Shown: positions 54,084 to 62,515, counted from the stretch's first letter. The stretch: DNA of 64,000 bases from Bradyrhizobium retamae (GCF_001440415.1 NZ_LLYA01000002.1:124001-188000); one strand, 5' to 3'. Notes: generated by a model from the sequence alone, not told the origin. Numbers and translations: made by a program.

Positions 54084-54949
54084 ACCTCAAATTCACCGTT
54101 GGCGATCTCATCATTCACCGCGTCATCGAGCAGGAAACCACCTTCCTGCCGGCTTTGGAGATGCTGCCGGCCCTGACGCCGGAGGTGCTGGCTGAAAACC
54201 GGGCGTGGATGCAAAGGGCCGGCGCGCTCGACCATAACGACGTGCTGATCCTGTGTTTCCAGTCTTACGTGGTGAAGACGCCGAGCCACACCATCCTGAT
54301 CGATAGCTGCATCGGCAACGACAAACCGCGGCCGCAGCGTCCGAAGTGGAACATGAAGACCGACGACACCTATATGCGCGGTCTCGCCGCGGCCGGCTTC
54401 TCCGTCGAAGACATCGACTACGTCATGTGCACGCATCTGCATGTCGATCATGTCGGCTGGAACACGCGGCTCGACAATAGCCGCTGGGTGCCGACCTTCC
54501 CGAAAGCGCGCTACGTGTTCGACAAGACCGAATTCGACTACTGGACCGAGACGCACGCGAAGGCGCCCGTGCCGCCGTTTGGCGACAGCGTGCTACCGGT
54601 TGTCGAGGCCAAACAGGCCGAAATCGTCCGCAGCGACTACGCCATCGGCGATCACACCCGCATCCTGCCGACGCCAGGCCATACGCCCGGCCATGTCGCC
54701 TTCACCTTCGGCCACGGGAAGGATGATGCCGTGTTCTCGGGCGACCTGATACATTCGCCGCTGCAGATGCGCTATCCGGAATTATCCATGAAATTCGACG
54801 TCGACCAGACACAAGCGGCAAAAACGCGGCGCGGCTTCCTGGAACGCTACTGCGACACCGATACGCTGTGCTGCACCGCGCATTTCCCGTCGCCGTCGGT
54901 CGGGAAGATCCGACGCGCGGGCAGTGGATTCTCCTGCGAGGCGATATGA
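54080..54949 (+). CDS. MBL-fold metallo-hydrolase (lactonase-like)
   Basis: A 289-residue metallo-beta-lactamase-fold enzyme. The metal-binding THLHVDHVGWN motif lies near residue 118, with TPGHTPGHVAFTF, SGDLIHSPLQ and CTAHFPSPSVGKI supplying other ligands. It is similar in layout to the protein at 51123 (the motif and its flanks are identical over 11 residues), so the two arose by duplication. The ATG at 54080 has AGGAAA upstream. The stop overlaps the enoyl-CoA hydratase start (ATGA). Confidence 0.88.
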   Translation: MNLKFTVGDLIIHRVIEQETTFLPALEMLPALTPEVLAENRAWMQRAGALDHNDVLILCFQSYVVKTPSHTILIDSCIGNDKPRPQRPKWNMKTDDTYMRGLAAAGFSVEDIDYVMCTHLHVDHVGWNTRLDNSRWVPTFPKARYVFDKTEFDYWTETHAKAPVPPFGDSVLPVVEAKQAEIVRSDYAIGDHTRILPTPGHTPGHVAFTFGHGKDDAVFSGDLIHSPLQMRYPELSMKFDVDQTQAAKTRRGFLERYCDTDTLCCTAHFPSPSVGKIRRAGSGFSCEAI

Positions 54950-55749
54950 GTTCGAACCCATCCGCTTTCGAGACGCTTTCGATCGAACCGGTCGACGAGT
55001 ACGTGGCGATCATCCGTCTCAATCGGCCGCATGCCTCCAACGCGCTCAACACCCAGATGGGCCGCGATCTCGTGCGCTATTTCGAGGAGGTCGCGCTCGA
55101 TTCCAGGAGCCTGCGCTGCATCGTCTTGACCGGCGCCGGTGACAAGGCGTTCTGCGCCGGCGGCGATTTGAAGGAACGGCGCGGCATGACGGATGAGGCG
55201 TGGACGCGCCAGCATGTCATTTTCGAGCGGATGGTGCGGGCGCTGATCGACTGCCCCGTCCCGATCATCGGCGCCGTCAACGGCGCGGCCTATGGCGGCG
55301 GCTGCGAGATCGCAGGCTGTTGCGATTTCCTCTACGCCGCCGAAAGCGCGCGCTTCGCGCTGACCGAGGTGACACTCGGCATCATGCCGGGTGGCGGCGG
55401 CACGCAAACCTTGCCGCGCGCCGTCGGCGAGCGCCGCGCCAAGGAGCTGATCCTGACCGGCAAGCCGTTTACTTCGGCGGAAGCACGTGACTGGGGTTTT
55501 GTGAACGAAGTCTTTCCGCTATCCGAACTACTGCCGGCTGCACTGGCGACTGCCTCGAAGATCGCCCGCAATGCACCGATCTCCGTCAGGCAGGCAAAGC
55601 TCTCGATCCATCGCGGTCTGCAATTGTCCCTGCGGGACGGCCTCGCGCTTGAGATCGAGGCCTATAGCCGCATGGTGCCGACGGAAGATCGCCGCGAGGG
55701 CGTGCTGGCCTTCAACGAGAAGCGAACGCCCAATTTCAAGGGCCGGTAG
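54946..55749 (+). CDS. Enoyl-CoA hydratase/isomerase family protein
   Basis: A 267-residue crotonase-fold enzyme. Motifs: IIRLNRPHASNALNTQM, CAGGDLKERRGM (oxyanion hole), GAVNGAAYGGGCEIAGCCDF and FALTEVTLGIMPGGGGTQTLPR with the two usual active-site positions (E in ALTEV, second one replaced near GGGG). This suggests a hydratase or isomerase acting on an acyl-CoA. ATG at 54946 is coupled to the MBL gene stop, with GAGG before it. Confidence 0.92.
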   Translation: MSSNPSAFETLSIEPVDEYVAIIRLNRPHASNALNTQMGRDLVRYFEEVALDSRSLRCIVLTGAGDKAFCAGGDLKERRGMTDEAWTRQHVIFERMVRALIDCPVPIIGAVNGAAYGGGCEIAGCCDFLYAAESARFALTEVTLGIMPGGGGTQTLPRAVGERRAKELILTGKPFTSAEARDWGFVNEVFPLSELLPAALATASKIARNAPISVRQAKLSIHRGLQLSLRDGLALEIEAYSRMVPTEDRREGVLAFNEKRTPNFKGR

Positions 55750-55755
55750 CGCATG

Positions 55756-55803
55756 GCGTTTTCGAGCGAAGTGGATACCGGTTCGCGTGAAGAAAACGCG
55801 TCA
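55756..55803. repeat. Palindromic intergenic repeat, GCGTTTTC...GAAAACGC type
   Basis: GCGTTTTCGAGCGAAGTGGA then TACCGGTTCGCGTGAAGAAAACGC. Outer arms GCGTTTTC and GAAAACGC pair. A repeat family very common in Bradyrhizobium genomes. It is directly followed by the hairpin at 55813. Confidence 0.85.
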
Positions 55804-55812
55804 AACAAGAAG

Positions 55813-55843
55813 GCTTCGGTTCTGATCTAATCAGAACCGAAGC
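55813..55843. terminator. Bidirectional hairpin terminator
   Basis: A perfect 14-bp stem GCTTCGGTTCTGAT / ATCAGAACCGAAGC with a CTA loop, between the convergent enoyl-CoA hydratase (plus) and ogt (minus) genes. No long T run follows, so strength is uncertain; it may belong to the repeat element beside it. Confidence 0.65.
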
Positions 55844-55845
55844 AC

Positions 55846-56400
55846 TTAATCGAACAGGCTCGGCGTGTGGTTCACCGCCGCGCCTTCGATCGCCAGCATC
55901 TTCAGCTTCGTCACTACCCCGCCATTGGCGGAGAAGCCGCCGGGCTTGTTGCCCGCAGCGAGCACGCGATGACACGGCACCACGATCGGACAGGGGTTGC
56001 GCCCGAGTGCCTGACCGACGTCGCGCGACAGCTCCACGCCGCCCAGCTTCTTGGCGATATCGCCATAGGTCATGGTCTTGCCCGGCGGTATCGTACGCGC
56101 GATGTCGTAGACGCCGCGGTTGAATTCGGGGACGCCGTCGAGATCGAGCACGACGTCGGCAAGATCGTTCGGCTTGCCTTCGAGCAGTTCGACGATGCCG
56201 TCGATCGCGGCCTGCACCTTTGCCGGAGGCGGCGTCTCGATCAGGTCGCCATGGCGCTGCTGCAGGCGGGTGCGGGTCTTCTTCTCGTCGCCCATCGGCA
56301 ATTGCATCGAGGTAATGCCGCGCTCGCCCCAGACGATGCCGCAACGGCCGATCGCGGTGTCGAATATCGTAAAATGGTGCCCGGTCATGACTGGCTCCAT
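55846..56400 (-). CDS. ogt: Methylated-DNA--protein-cysteine methyltransferase
   Basis: A 184-residue DNA repair protein that takes alkyl groups from O6-alkylguanine on its own cysteine. Active-site PCHRV (CPIVVPCHRVLAAGN) lies near residue 145; the DNA-binding part has YDIARTIPPGKTMTYGDIAKKLGG and ends GGFSANGGVVTKLKML. Start ATG at 56400 has AGGAGA 4-5 bases upstream. No Ada-type regulatory domain; this is the stand-alone form. Confidence 0.93.
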   Translation of the reverse strand: MEPVMTGHHFTIFDTAIGRCGIVWGERGITSMQLPMGDEKKTRTRLQQRHGDLIETPPPAKVQAAIDGIVELLEGKPNDLADVVLDLDGVPEFNRGVYDIARTIPPGKTMTYGDIAKKLGGVELSRDVGQALGRNPCPIVVPCHRVLAAGNKPGGFSANGGVVTKLKMLAIEGAAVNHTPSLFD

Positions 56401-56578
56401 ATTCTCCTGTTCAGTGCCACCCAGCTTTCCTCTCAGGCTCAAATCTAGGCTTGGAGATTGTTGCTATCCACCCGAATCCCGGGGGAACTTGACGGCATGA
56501 ACAACTTCCGCTGATCTGGGGCTCCCGCCGACGCCCTTCAATGGCCCCCTCGCCTGCTTCCAATTCCGCGAGCTTTGT

Positions 56579-57403
56579 ATGCAAACCCTTCACGTCAACG
56601 GCTATGACATGGCCTATCTCGATGTCGGCCACGGCGCCGGCAATGGCCCGCCGCTGGTGTGCGTGCATGGCTCGCTGTGCGATTTCCGGATATGGTCGCC
56701 GGTGCTGGGACCGCTTACGCGCAAGCACCGGGTGATCGCGCCGTCGCTGCGGCATTTCTTCCCGGAGCATTGGGACGGAGTCGGCGACACCTACTCGATC
56801 GTCCAGCATGTCGAGGACGTGATCGCCTTCATCGAAAAGCTGGACACAAGGCCGGTCGACCTGATGGGCCATTCCCGTGGTGGGCATATCTGCTTCCGCG
56901 TCGCGCAGCGCCGGCCTGACCTGCTGCGCAAGCTGATCCTGGCCGAGCCCGGCGGCGAACTCGATGCCACGCTCGATCCAGCCTATGAACCCGGCCACTC
57001 GCCGCTGGCCGGAATGATCGCGGCTTCCGCCAAGGTGATCGCCAAGGGCGACATCGACGGCGGCCTGCAGATTTTCATGGATGCGCTGGAAGGTCCCGGC
57101 GCCTGGAAGCGCCTGCCGGCAACGCCGAAGCAATTGCTGCGCGACAACGCCACGACGCTGATCGGGCAGATGCGCGACCACCGTCCGCCCTTCTCCAAGG
57201 CGGATGCGGAAGCGATCACGACGCCGACGCTGTTCATCGGCGGCACCAACACCAAGGGTACGCTGCCAAAGGTGCTCAATGCCTTGGCCGCGAACGTCAG
57301 GGGATCGCGCGTCGAGATGATCCCGGGGGCCACGCATCCGATGTTCGAGCAGGCGCCGCAGAAATATTGCGAAATCGTGCTGTCGTATCTCGCGGAGGAT
57401 TGA
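56579..57403 (+). CDS. Alpha/beta hydrolase, first of a tandem pair
   Basis: A 274-residue alpha/beta-hydrolase-fold enzyme. Oxyanion loop PLVCVHGSLCDFRIW near residue 25, nucleophile elbow LMGHSRGGHICF (Ser near residue 98), and acid/His near the end (ATHPMFEQAP). Substrate not known. The gene 6 bp downstream codes for a close paralog of equal length, so the pair came from tandem duplication. Confidence 0.92.
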   Translation: MQTLHVNGYDMAYLDVGHGAGNGPPLVCVHGSLCDFRIWSPVLGPLTRKHRVIAPSLRHFFPEHWDGVGDTYSIVQHVEDVIAFIEKLDTRPVDLMGHSRGGHICFRVAQRRPDLLRKLILAEPGGELDATLDPAYEPGHSPLAGMIAASAKVIAKGDIDGGLQIFMDALEGPGAWKRLPATPKQLLRDNATTLIGQMRDHRPPFSKADAEAITTPTLFIGGTNTKGTLPKVLNALAANVRGSRVEMIPGATHPMFEQAPQKYCEIVLSYLAED

Positions 57404-57408
57404 TCGCG

Positions 57409-58233
57409 ATGCAGACCTTGAACGTCAACGGCTACGACATGGCCTATCTCGATGTCGGCAGGGGCGCTGGCAACAGCCCGCCGCTGGTTCTCGTGCACGG
57501 CACCCTCGGCGATTTCCGCACCTGGAACGCCGTGCTGGGACCGCTGTCGAAACGGCACCGCGTGATTTCGCTGAGCCTGCGGCGGTTCTTTCCGGAGCAT
57601 TGGGACGGCATCGGCAACGACTATCTGATGGTGCAGCACGTCGCCGATGTCATCGGCTTCATCGAAAAACTGAATGCCGGGCCGGTCGATCTGATCGGCC
57701 ACTCCCGCGGCGGCCATATCGGATTCCGGGTGGCGCAGGCGCGGGCTGATTTATTGCGTAAGGCCGTCCTTGCCGAACCGGGCGGCGATCTCGAGCCGTC
57801 GCTGCAGCCGAGCAGTCCGCCTCCCGGCCCCGTGCCGCTGGGCCCGCGCATTCCGGCCGCGGCCGAGATGGTGCGAAACGGTGATATTGACGGCGCGCTG
57901 ACGCTGTTCGTCGATGGCATCGACGGTGAAGGTGCATGGGCAAGGTGGCCGGCGGCGGCGCGGCAGCAATTGCGCGACAACATCTATACGCTGCTCGGCC
58001 AGGTCGGCGAAAACCGCCAGCCTTTCCTGAAGAGCGAAGCGGAGGCGATCAGGACACCGATGCTGTTGATCGGCGGCGGCGACACCAAGGGCGCGCTGGC
58101 GGTGAACTGGCGCGTGCTGGCTGAACATATTCCGGGCGCACAGACGGCGGTGATCCCCGGCACGCGCCACTGGATGTTCGAACAGGCACCGCAGGAGTTT
58201 TGCAAGGTCGTGCTGGAGTTTCTGGCGGCGTAG
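57409..58233 (+). CDS. Alpha/beta hydrolase, second of a tandem pair
   Basis: A 274-residue paralog of the preceding protein. It starts MQTLNVNGYDMAYLDVGRGA (the first has MQTLHVNGYDMAYLDVGHGA), has PLVLVHGTLGDFRTW, the nucleophile elbow LIGHSRGGHIGF and RHWMFEQAP near the end. GAGGA before the ATG at 57409. Differences cluster in the cap segment (residues 130-190), so substrate range has probably diverged. Confidence 0.92.
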   Translation: MQTLNVNGYDMAYLDVGRGAGNSPPLVLVHGTLGDFRTWNAVLGPLSKRHRVISLSLRRFFPEHWDGIGNDYLMVQHVADVIGFIEKLNAGPVDLIGHSRGGHIGFRVAQARADLLRKAVLAEPGGDLEPSLQPSSPPPGPVPLGPRIPAAAEMVRNGDIDGALTLFVDGIDGEGAWARWPAAARQQLRDNIYTLLGQVGENRQPFLKSEAEAIRTPMLLIGGGDTKGALAVNWRVLAEHIPGAQTAVIPGTRHWMFEQAPQEFCKVVLEFLAA

Positions 58234-58248
58234 GCCGGCAGCCAGCCG

Positions 58249-60009
58249 CTACTTCTGATCCAGCCGCCACGCGCCATCCCAATCGGCGGCCGGCGGATCA
58301 GCCTGAAAGTTCTCGACACGTTGGGCCATCGCTTTGGATGGCCCATCGCCGGGGACCGCCTCGAGCGCCGCCTGGAAGGCCCGGCGCGCATCATCCCAGC
58401 GGCGCGCCCGATAGGCCGTGAGGCCCTCGGCGTACCGCGCCAGCAGTGCAAGTTGCTTCTCGGTCAACTCGCCCGCGCGCCCGATGATCTCGAACACCGT
58501 TTCGGGACGGGTCTGGCCTGCGACGACCAGCCGGTCAATCTCGCGCGATTCCACCGCATCGCCGGCCGCCGTCATCGTGGCCTCGGAAACCAGCGAGTGG
58601 CTCCCGTAGATCTTGTTGACGTTCTCCAGGCGCGACGCCAGATTCACCGCGTCTCCCATCACCGTGTAGCTCATCATGAACTCCGAGCCGATGCTGCCGA
58701 CCAGCACCTCGCCGGTGGCGATGCCGATACGCACTTCGCAGTCGCTCGGCACGGCGCGCACGCCGAGCAGCTCAGGCAATTCGGTCCGCAAAGCCGTACC
58801 GCGATCGGCCATCTCGACGGCAGCGAGGCAGGCCAGGCGCGCCTGCTCGCTATGCTCGGTAAAGGGAGGCCCCCAATAGGCCATGATCGCGTCGCCGATA
58901 TACTTGTCGATGATGCCGCGATGGCTGCGGATCGGCTCCGACATCGTCGATAGATAGTGGTTCATCACCTTGACGAGGCCCTGCGGCGTCGTGCCCTCGC
59001 TCAGGCTGGTAAAGCCCTGCATGTCGCAGAACAACACGGTCATCACCCGCCGCTCGCCAGCGCCGGCAGTCAGCGATCGCTGGTCGATCAACCCTTCCAC
59101 CACGCGCGGATCGACGTAGCGGCCGAAAGTCTCGCGCAGGCGCTCTTTGTGGCGCAGTTGCTCGACCATGTTGTTGAAGGCGGCCGTGAGCTGGCCGATC
59201 TCGTCGCGCGTGGTGACGTCGATCGATCCGTCAAGCCGGCCGGCTTCGACGGCGCGGGTGCCGTCGAGCAGACGACGGACGGGGCGAGTAATGCCGGTAG
59301 AGACGAAGAACGCGAACGTCAGTCCGAGAATGGCGGCAAGCATCGTCACAATAGCAGAGATGACAATCGCGCGCTGCTGATCGCGCATCGTCACGGCCGC
59401 ATCGCTACGGACCTGCTCCAGCATGTCGTGCCGGATTTCCTCAATCTTGCGATTGAATTCGTCGCGGAGCGCATCGGTCCGAACAAGGCTAGCCCGCACC
59501 TCGGGCATGTTGCCGGAATCGAGCTGCGGCCAGATCCGCTTATGCTCTTCGTCCAGATAACGGCGAAGGTCGCTTGTTATGGTCTCGATCCGATTTTCGA
59601 TCCGCCCGAGCTTGGCGTCGTCGGAGACGGTGGTCGGATCATCAATGATTGCAATGATCAGGGCGCGTGCGGCCTGCGCCTCCTGGTCAATCTCCCTGCC
59701 TTTCGCCTCATAGATGGTTTGCTGATCTGCAAAGGCGGTCTCGTCCGGTGGCGTCTGTATCTTGATGAACACCATCCGGCGAACCACCACCGCCTGCTCC
59801 AGCGAGCGGACGTTCATCCGCGCCAGATGCCCATATGCTTCGACGTATTTTGTCGTCAGTTCATCGAGCTGATGCGCAATCTTTCGCGTCATCACCGTCG
59901 ACAGCGCCGAGATGATCACCATCAAAAAGATCAGCCCGATGGCGATACCGAGGATTCGCTTGCGGATGGTCGGTCGCAGCATCGAGGTATATTCTAAAAC
60001 CAGGGACAT
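58249..60009 (-). CDS. Membrane adenylate/guanylate cyclase with HAMP domain
   Basis: A 586-residue signalling enzyme. One helix near residues 17-40 (LGIAIGLIFLMVIISALSTV), a helical periplasmic sensor of about 170 residues, a second helix near 208-230 (AIVISAIVTMLAAILGLTFAFFV), a HAMP domain (STGITRPVRRLLDGTRAVEAG), and a class III cyclase domain from residue 325 with metal sites in VLFCDMQGFTSLSE and KYIGDAIMAYWGPP. The tail of about 100 residues has a TPR-like helix pair (YAEGLTAYRARRWDDARRAFQAAL). Single gene; convergent with the hydrolase pair. Cyclic nucleotide type not predicted. Confidence 0.92.
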   Translation of the reverse strand: MSLVLEYTSMLRPTIRKRILGIAIGLIFLMVIISALSTVMTRKIAHQLDELTTKYVEAYGHLARMNVRSLEQAVVVRRMVFIKIQTPPDETAFADQQTIYEAKGREIDQEAQAARALIIAIIDDPTTVSDDAKLGRIENRIETITSDLRRYLDEEHKRIWPQLDSGNMPEVRASLVRTDALRDEFNRKIEEIRHDMLEQVRSDAAVTMRDQQRAIVISAIVTMLAAILGLTFAFFVSTGITRPVRRLLDGTRAVEAGRLDGSIDVTTRDEIGQLTAAFNNMVEQLRHKERLRETFGRYVDPRVVEGLIDQRSLTAGAGERRVMTVLFCDMQGFTSLSEGTTPQGLVKVMNHYLSTMSEPIRSHRGIIDKYIGDAIMAYWGPPFTEHSEQARLACLAAVEMADRGTALRTELPELLGVRAVPSDCEVRIGIATGEVLVGSIGSEFMMSYTVMGDAVNLASRLENVNKIYGSHSLVSEATMTAAGDAVESREIDRLVVAGQTRPETVFEIIGRAGELTEKQLALLARYAEGLTAYRARRWDDARRAFQAALEAVPGDGPSKAMAQRVENFQADPPAADWDGAWRLDQK

Positions 60010-60041
60010 GTTGGGAAACGGATAAAGGCAACAAAAAGCGA

Positions 60042-60066
60042 AAGCCCGGCCGATCCGGCCGGGCTT
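60042..60066 (-). terminator. Rho-independent terminator after the carboxymuconolactone decarboxylase gene
   Basis: An 11-bp stem AAGCCCGGCCG / CGGCCGGGCTT with a 3-base loop. On the minus strand it is followed by TCGCTTTTTGTTG. It stands between the end of the gene at 60144 and the start of the cyclase gene, so it separates two genes on the same strand. Confidence 0.85.
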
Positions 60067-60143
60067 AATGTTTAGCGCGGGCCGGTGAATTAAGCACGTT
60101 CCGGCGCGTTAAAATTGGCGATAGTTTTGGGGATTCCCCCTGG

Positions 60144-60602
60144 CTACACCTTCCAGACGCCCACAGGCTGACGCACGGCTACATTGAGCCTGTTCCAGAC
60201 ATTGATATTGGCGATCGCCAGAATCAACGCCGAGAGCTCCGCCTCGTCGAAATGCTTGTCGGCCTCACTCCAGACCTCGTCCGGCACCGGATCGGCGCGG
60301 TCGCTGATCCGTGTCAGCGCTTCCGTCAGCGCCAGGGCCGCGCGCTCGGCTTCGGTGAAATAGGGCGTGTCGCGCCAGGCGGCCACCGCGAACAGCCTCT
60401 CGCCGGTCTCGCCGGCGCTGCCGGCGAGTTTTGAGTGCATGTCGACACAGACGCTGCAGCCGTTGATCTGGCTGGCCCGCAGGTGCACCAGTTCGAGCAG
60501 CTTTTCCGGCAGGCTCTTCTTGGTCAGGTCGCCCAGCGCGTGCAGCGCCTTCATGGCGTCGGGAACGACCATGACGGGATGATTCATTCGGGCTTGCATC
60601 AT
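60144..60602 (-). CDS. Carboxymuconolactone decarboxylase family protein (AhpD-like)
   Basis: A 152-residue CMD/AhpD-fold protein. The thiol motif is NGCSVCVDMHSKLA near residue 48 (C-x2-C-x3-H), with LLELVHLRASQI before and the conserved YFTEAERAALALTEALT segment after. Such small thiol proteins act as peroxide-related reductases or decarboxylases. The gene is divergent from an ECF41 sigma factor, the known genetic pairing for this sigma family. The ATG at 60602 has TGGAG 8 bases upstream. A near-consensus ECF41 promoter lies upstream on this strand too. Confidence 0.93.
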   Translation of the reverse strand: MMQARMNHPVMVVPDAMKALHALGDLTKKSLPEKLLELVHLRASQINGCSVCVDMHSKLAGSAGETGERLFAVAAWRDTPYFTEAERAALALTEALTRISDRADPVPDEVWSEADKHFDEAELSALILAIANINVWNRLNVAVRQPVGVWKV

Positions 60603-60632
60603 TTTGCACTCCATGTGGTTGGTTCTGTTTTT

Positions 60633-60660
60633 GACGCGGCGACGCCGATTTGCTGTCACA
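60633..60660 (-). promoter_or_regulatory. Near-consensus ECF41-type promoter for the CMD gene
   Basis: On the minus strand TGTGACA (60660-60654) is followed after 17 bases by CGTC (60636-60633). One base differs from TGTCACA and the spacer is one base longer than the ECF41 consensus. It lies about 31 bp before the CMD start codon, a suitable distance. Its -35 element is the same seven base pairs as that of the plus-strand promoter. Confidence 0.5.
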
Positions 60661-60680
60661 TCGGCGCGCTTTCGTTCGTC
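60654..60680 (+). promoter_or_regulatory. Consensus ECF41-type promoter for the sigma factor gene
   Basis: TGTCACA (60654-60660), exactly 16 bases, then CGTC (60677-60680). This is the published ECF41 promoter pattern TGTCACA-N16-CGTC without mismatch. It lies 36 bp before the sigma gene ATG, so the sigma factor probably drives its own gene. Confidence 0.82.
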
Positions 60681-60716
60681 ATAGCCATGACGGAACACGA
60701 CATGGGAATGTGACCG

Positions 60717-61574
60717 ATGGACGAGAAAAAGTTTCTGGCTGAGAAATTCGAGGCCAACCGACCCCATCTGCGGGCGGTGGCCTACCGCATGCTGGGCTCG
60801 ACCAGCGAGGTCGACGATGCCGTGCAGGAAACCTGGCTGCGGCTGAGCCGTTCCGATACCAGCGCGGTCGAAAATCTCGGGGGTTGGCTGACCACGGTCG
60901 TCGCCCGCGTCTGCCTCGACATGCTGCGCTCGCGCAAATCGCGGCGCGAGGAACCAATGGGTCCGCACGTGCCGGAACCTGTCGCCGATGACCAGCATGG
61001 GCGGGACGAAGAGATGGCCGACTCCGTCGGCGCAGCGCTGCTGGTGGTGCTGGAAACGCTCGCGCCCGCGGAGCGACTTGCTTTCGTGCTGCACGACATG
61101 TTCGCGGTGCCGTTCGAAGAGATCGCGCCCATCGTCGGCCGCACGCCAGCCGCGGCAAGGCAACTGGCCAGCCGCGCCCGTCGCCGGGTGCAGGGCACGC
61201 CGCCGCCGGATCCCGACTTCGGCCGGCAGAAAAGTATCGTCGAGGCCTTCATCAAGGCCTCCCGCGAGGGCGACTTCGAAGGGCTGCTCGGAATGCTCGA
61301 TCCCGACGTGGTGTTCCGCGCCGATTCCGCCGCGCAGCGACTGGGCTCGTTCGCGGAAATCCGTGGCGCTGCCGCGGTCGCCGATGTCTTCAAGGGACGC
61401 GCACAAGCCGCCAAGCCGGCGCTGGTCGACGGTGCAATCGCGCTCGCTGTCATTCTCGGAGGGCAACTGCGGATCGTGGTGCGGCTGACGATCAGTGGCG
61501 ACAGGATATCGGCGGTGGATGCGGTGGCCGATGCTGAGCGGATCGGCCAGTTCGACGTAAGCCTGCTCACATGA
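60717..61574 (+). CDS. ECF41-group RNA polymerase sigma factor (SigJ-like)
   Basis: A 285-residue extracytoplasmic-function sigma factor. Region 2 is FEANRPHLRAVAYRMLGSTSEVDDAVQETWLRL, with the linker and WLTTVVARVCLDMLRSRKSRRE, region 4 is LAPAERLAFVLHDMFAVPFEEIAPIVGRTPAAARQLASRARRRV. The extra C-terminal SnoaL-like domain of about 100 residues (FIKASREGDFEGLLGMLDPDVVFRADS) is the hallmark of ECF41 and acts as built-in regulator instead of an anti-sigma factor. It is divergent from a CMD-family gene. Its end overlaps the convergent methyltransferase by 8 bp. Confidence 0.95.
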   Translation: MDEKKFLAEKFEANRPHLRAVAYRMLGSTSEVDDAVQETWLRLSRSDTSAVENLGGWLTTVVARVCLDMLRSRKSRREEPMGPHVPEPVADDQHGRDEEMADSVGAALLVVLETLAPAERLAFVLHDMFAVPFEEIAPIVGRTPAAARQLASRARRRVQGTPPPDPDFGRQKSIVEAFIKASREGDFEGLLGMLDPDVVFRADSAAQRLGSFAEIRGAAAVADVFKGRAQAAKPALVDGAIALAVILGGQLRIVVRLTISGDRISAVDAVADAERIGQFDVSLLT

Positions 61575-62385
61575 GCGACGTCATCTTTGTTGCGGAGAAC
61601 ACGATCGCCTGAACCGGCATCCGGCCGGGATCGCCGAATTCGCGGCGAAACGCCTGTGCCATCGTGTCGACGATCTGGTCCGGATCGACGCCGCCGCGCG
61701 CCTGGACCTGATCGATCAGCGGATTACCGTGGACGGCTGCCCGCGCGAAGGTCGCGACATCAGGGAGTTCTCTTACCTGCCTGATCACGGCGATGCCGAT
61801 GTCGCTGAAGCCCGCCGTGATCAGCATCTCCTTGATCGGATCGATCTGGTGGCAGGAGAACGGCACGTTGTAAAACTGCGGCGGGTCGGTCGCGAAGAAA
61901 CGGCCCGCCACTTCATGCGCGATCCGGCCGAACGGATTATAGCGGTGAGAGTCCCAAACGCTGAGCACGTAGCGGCCGCCGGGCGCGAGCACACGATAGG
62001 CCTCGGAAAAGGATTTTGCCTGGTCCGGAAAGAACATTAGGCCGAACTGACAAACGATCGCATCGAAGCTTGCATCGGCGAAGGGAAGCGCGACCGCATC
62101 GGCAGGCTGGAAGGCGACCCGCTCGCCGGTCTGAAACTTGGCGCGGGCAATATCGAGCATCGGCGGATTGAAATCGGTCGCGGTAAGCTGTGCGCCTCTT
62201 GGCAATACGTCGCGCAACTGCCGCGTGACGATGCCGGTGCCGGCGGCGGTTTCGAGCACCCGCGCCGGATCGCCGCTGGCGACACGCTTGGCAATGTCCG
62301 CCGCGTACCCAGCGAAGATGATCGGGCCGAGACCCTGATCGTAATAGTGCGGGATGCTGCCCGTGAAACTCGCGGCGTTGTCCAT
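61567..62385 (-). CDS. Class I SAM-dependent methyltransferase
   Basis: A 272-residue methyltransferase of the UbiE/MenG-like group. SAM motif RVLETAAGTGIVTRQLRDVLP near residue 40, LTATDFNPPMLDIARAK, FQPADAVALPFADASFDAIVCQFGLMFFPD and YRVLAPGGRYVLSVWD. The start MDNAASFTGSIPHYYDQGLGPIIF is typical of a group that acts on small molecules. The ATG at 62385 is 6 bases after GGAGG; the one at 62391 directly adjoins that site. Substrate unknown. Confidence 0.9.
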   Translation of the reverse strand: MDNAASFTGSIPHYYDQGLGPIIFAGYAADIAKRVASGDPARVLETAAGTGIVTRQLRDVLPRGAQLTATDFNPPMLDIARAKFQTGERVAFQPADAVALPFADASFDAIVCQFGLMFFPDQAKSFSEAYRVLAPGGRYVLSVWDSHRYNPFGRIAHEVAGRFFATDPPQFYNVPFSCHQIDPIKEMLITAGFSDIGIAVIRQVRELPDVATFARAAVHGNPLIDQVQARGGVDPDQIVDTMAQAFRREFGDPGRMPVQAIVFSATKMTSLM

Positions 62386-62487
62386 GAACATCCTCCGATC
62401 ACGCGCCCCATCGAAGTATAGACTGCCGGGCATCCGGCAACTGTGAATCTCCCCACAGGCCCTTGACTCAGCCGGGGTCGGTCGCTA

Positions 62488-62515
62488 GCTTTGAATTCGG
62501 AATTCCGTATTCCAA
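62488..62515. promoter_or_regulatory. Candidate operator before the GntR gene
   Basis: AATTCGGAATTCCGTATTCC with an exact 8-bp palindrome GGAATTCC and a partial second half-site GTATTCCAAAA. It is AT-rich compared with the flanks and lies about 20-40 bp before the ATG, a usual place for autoregulation by GntR proteins. Binding is inferred from position and symmetry only. Confidence 0.4.
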
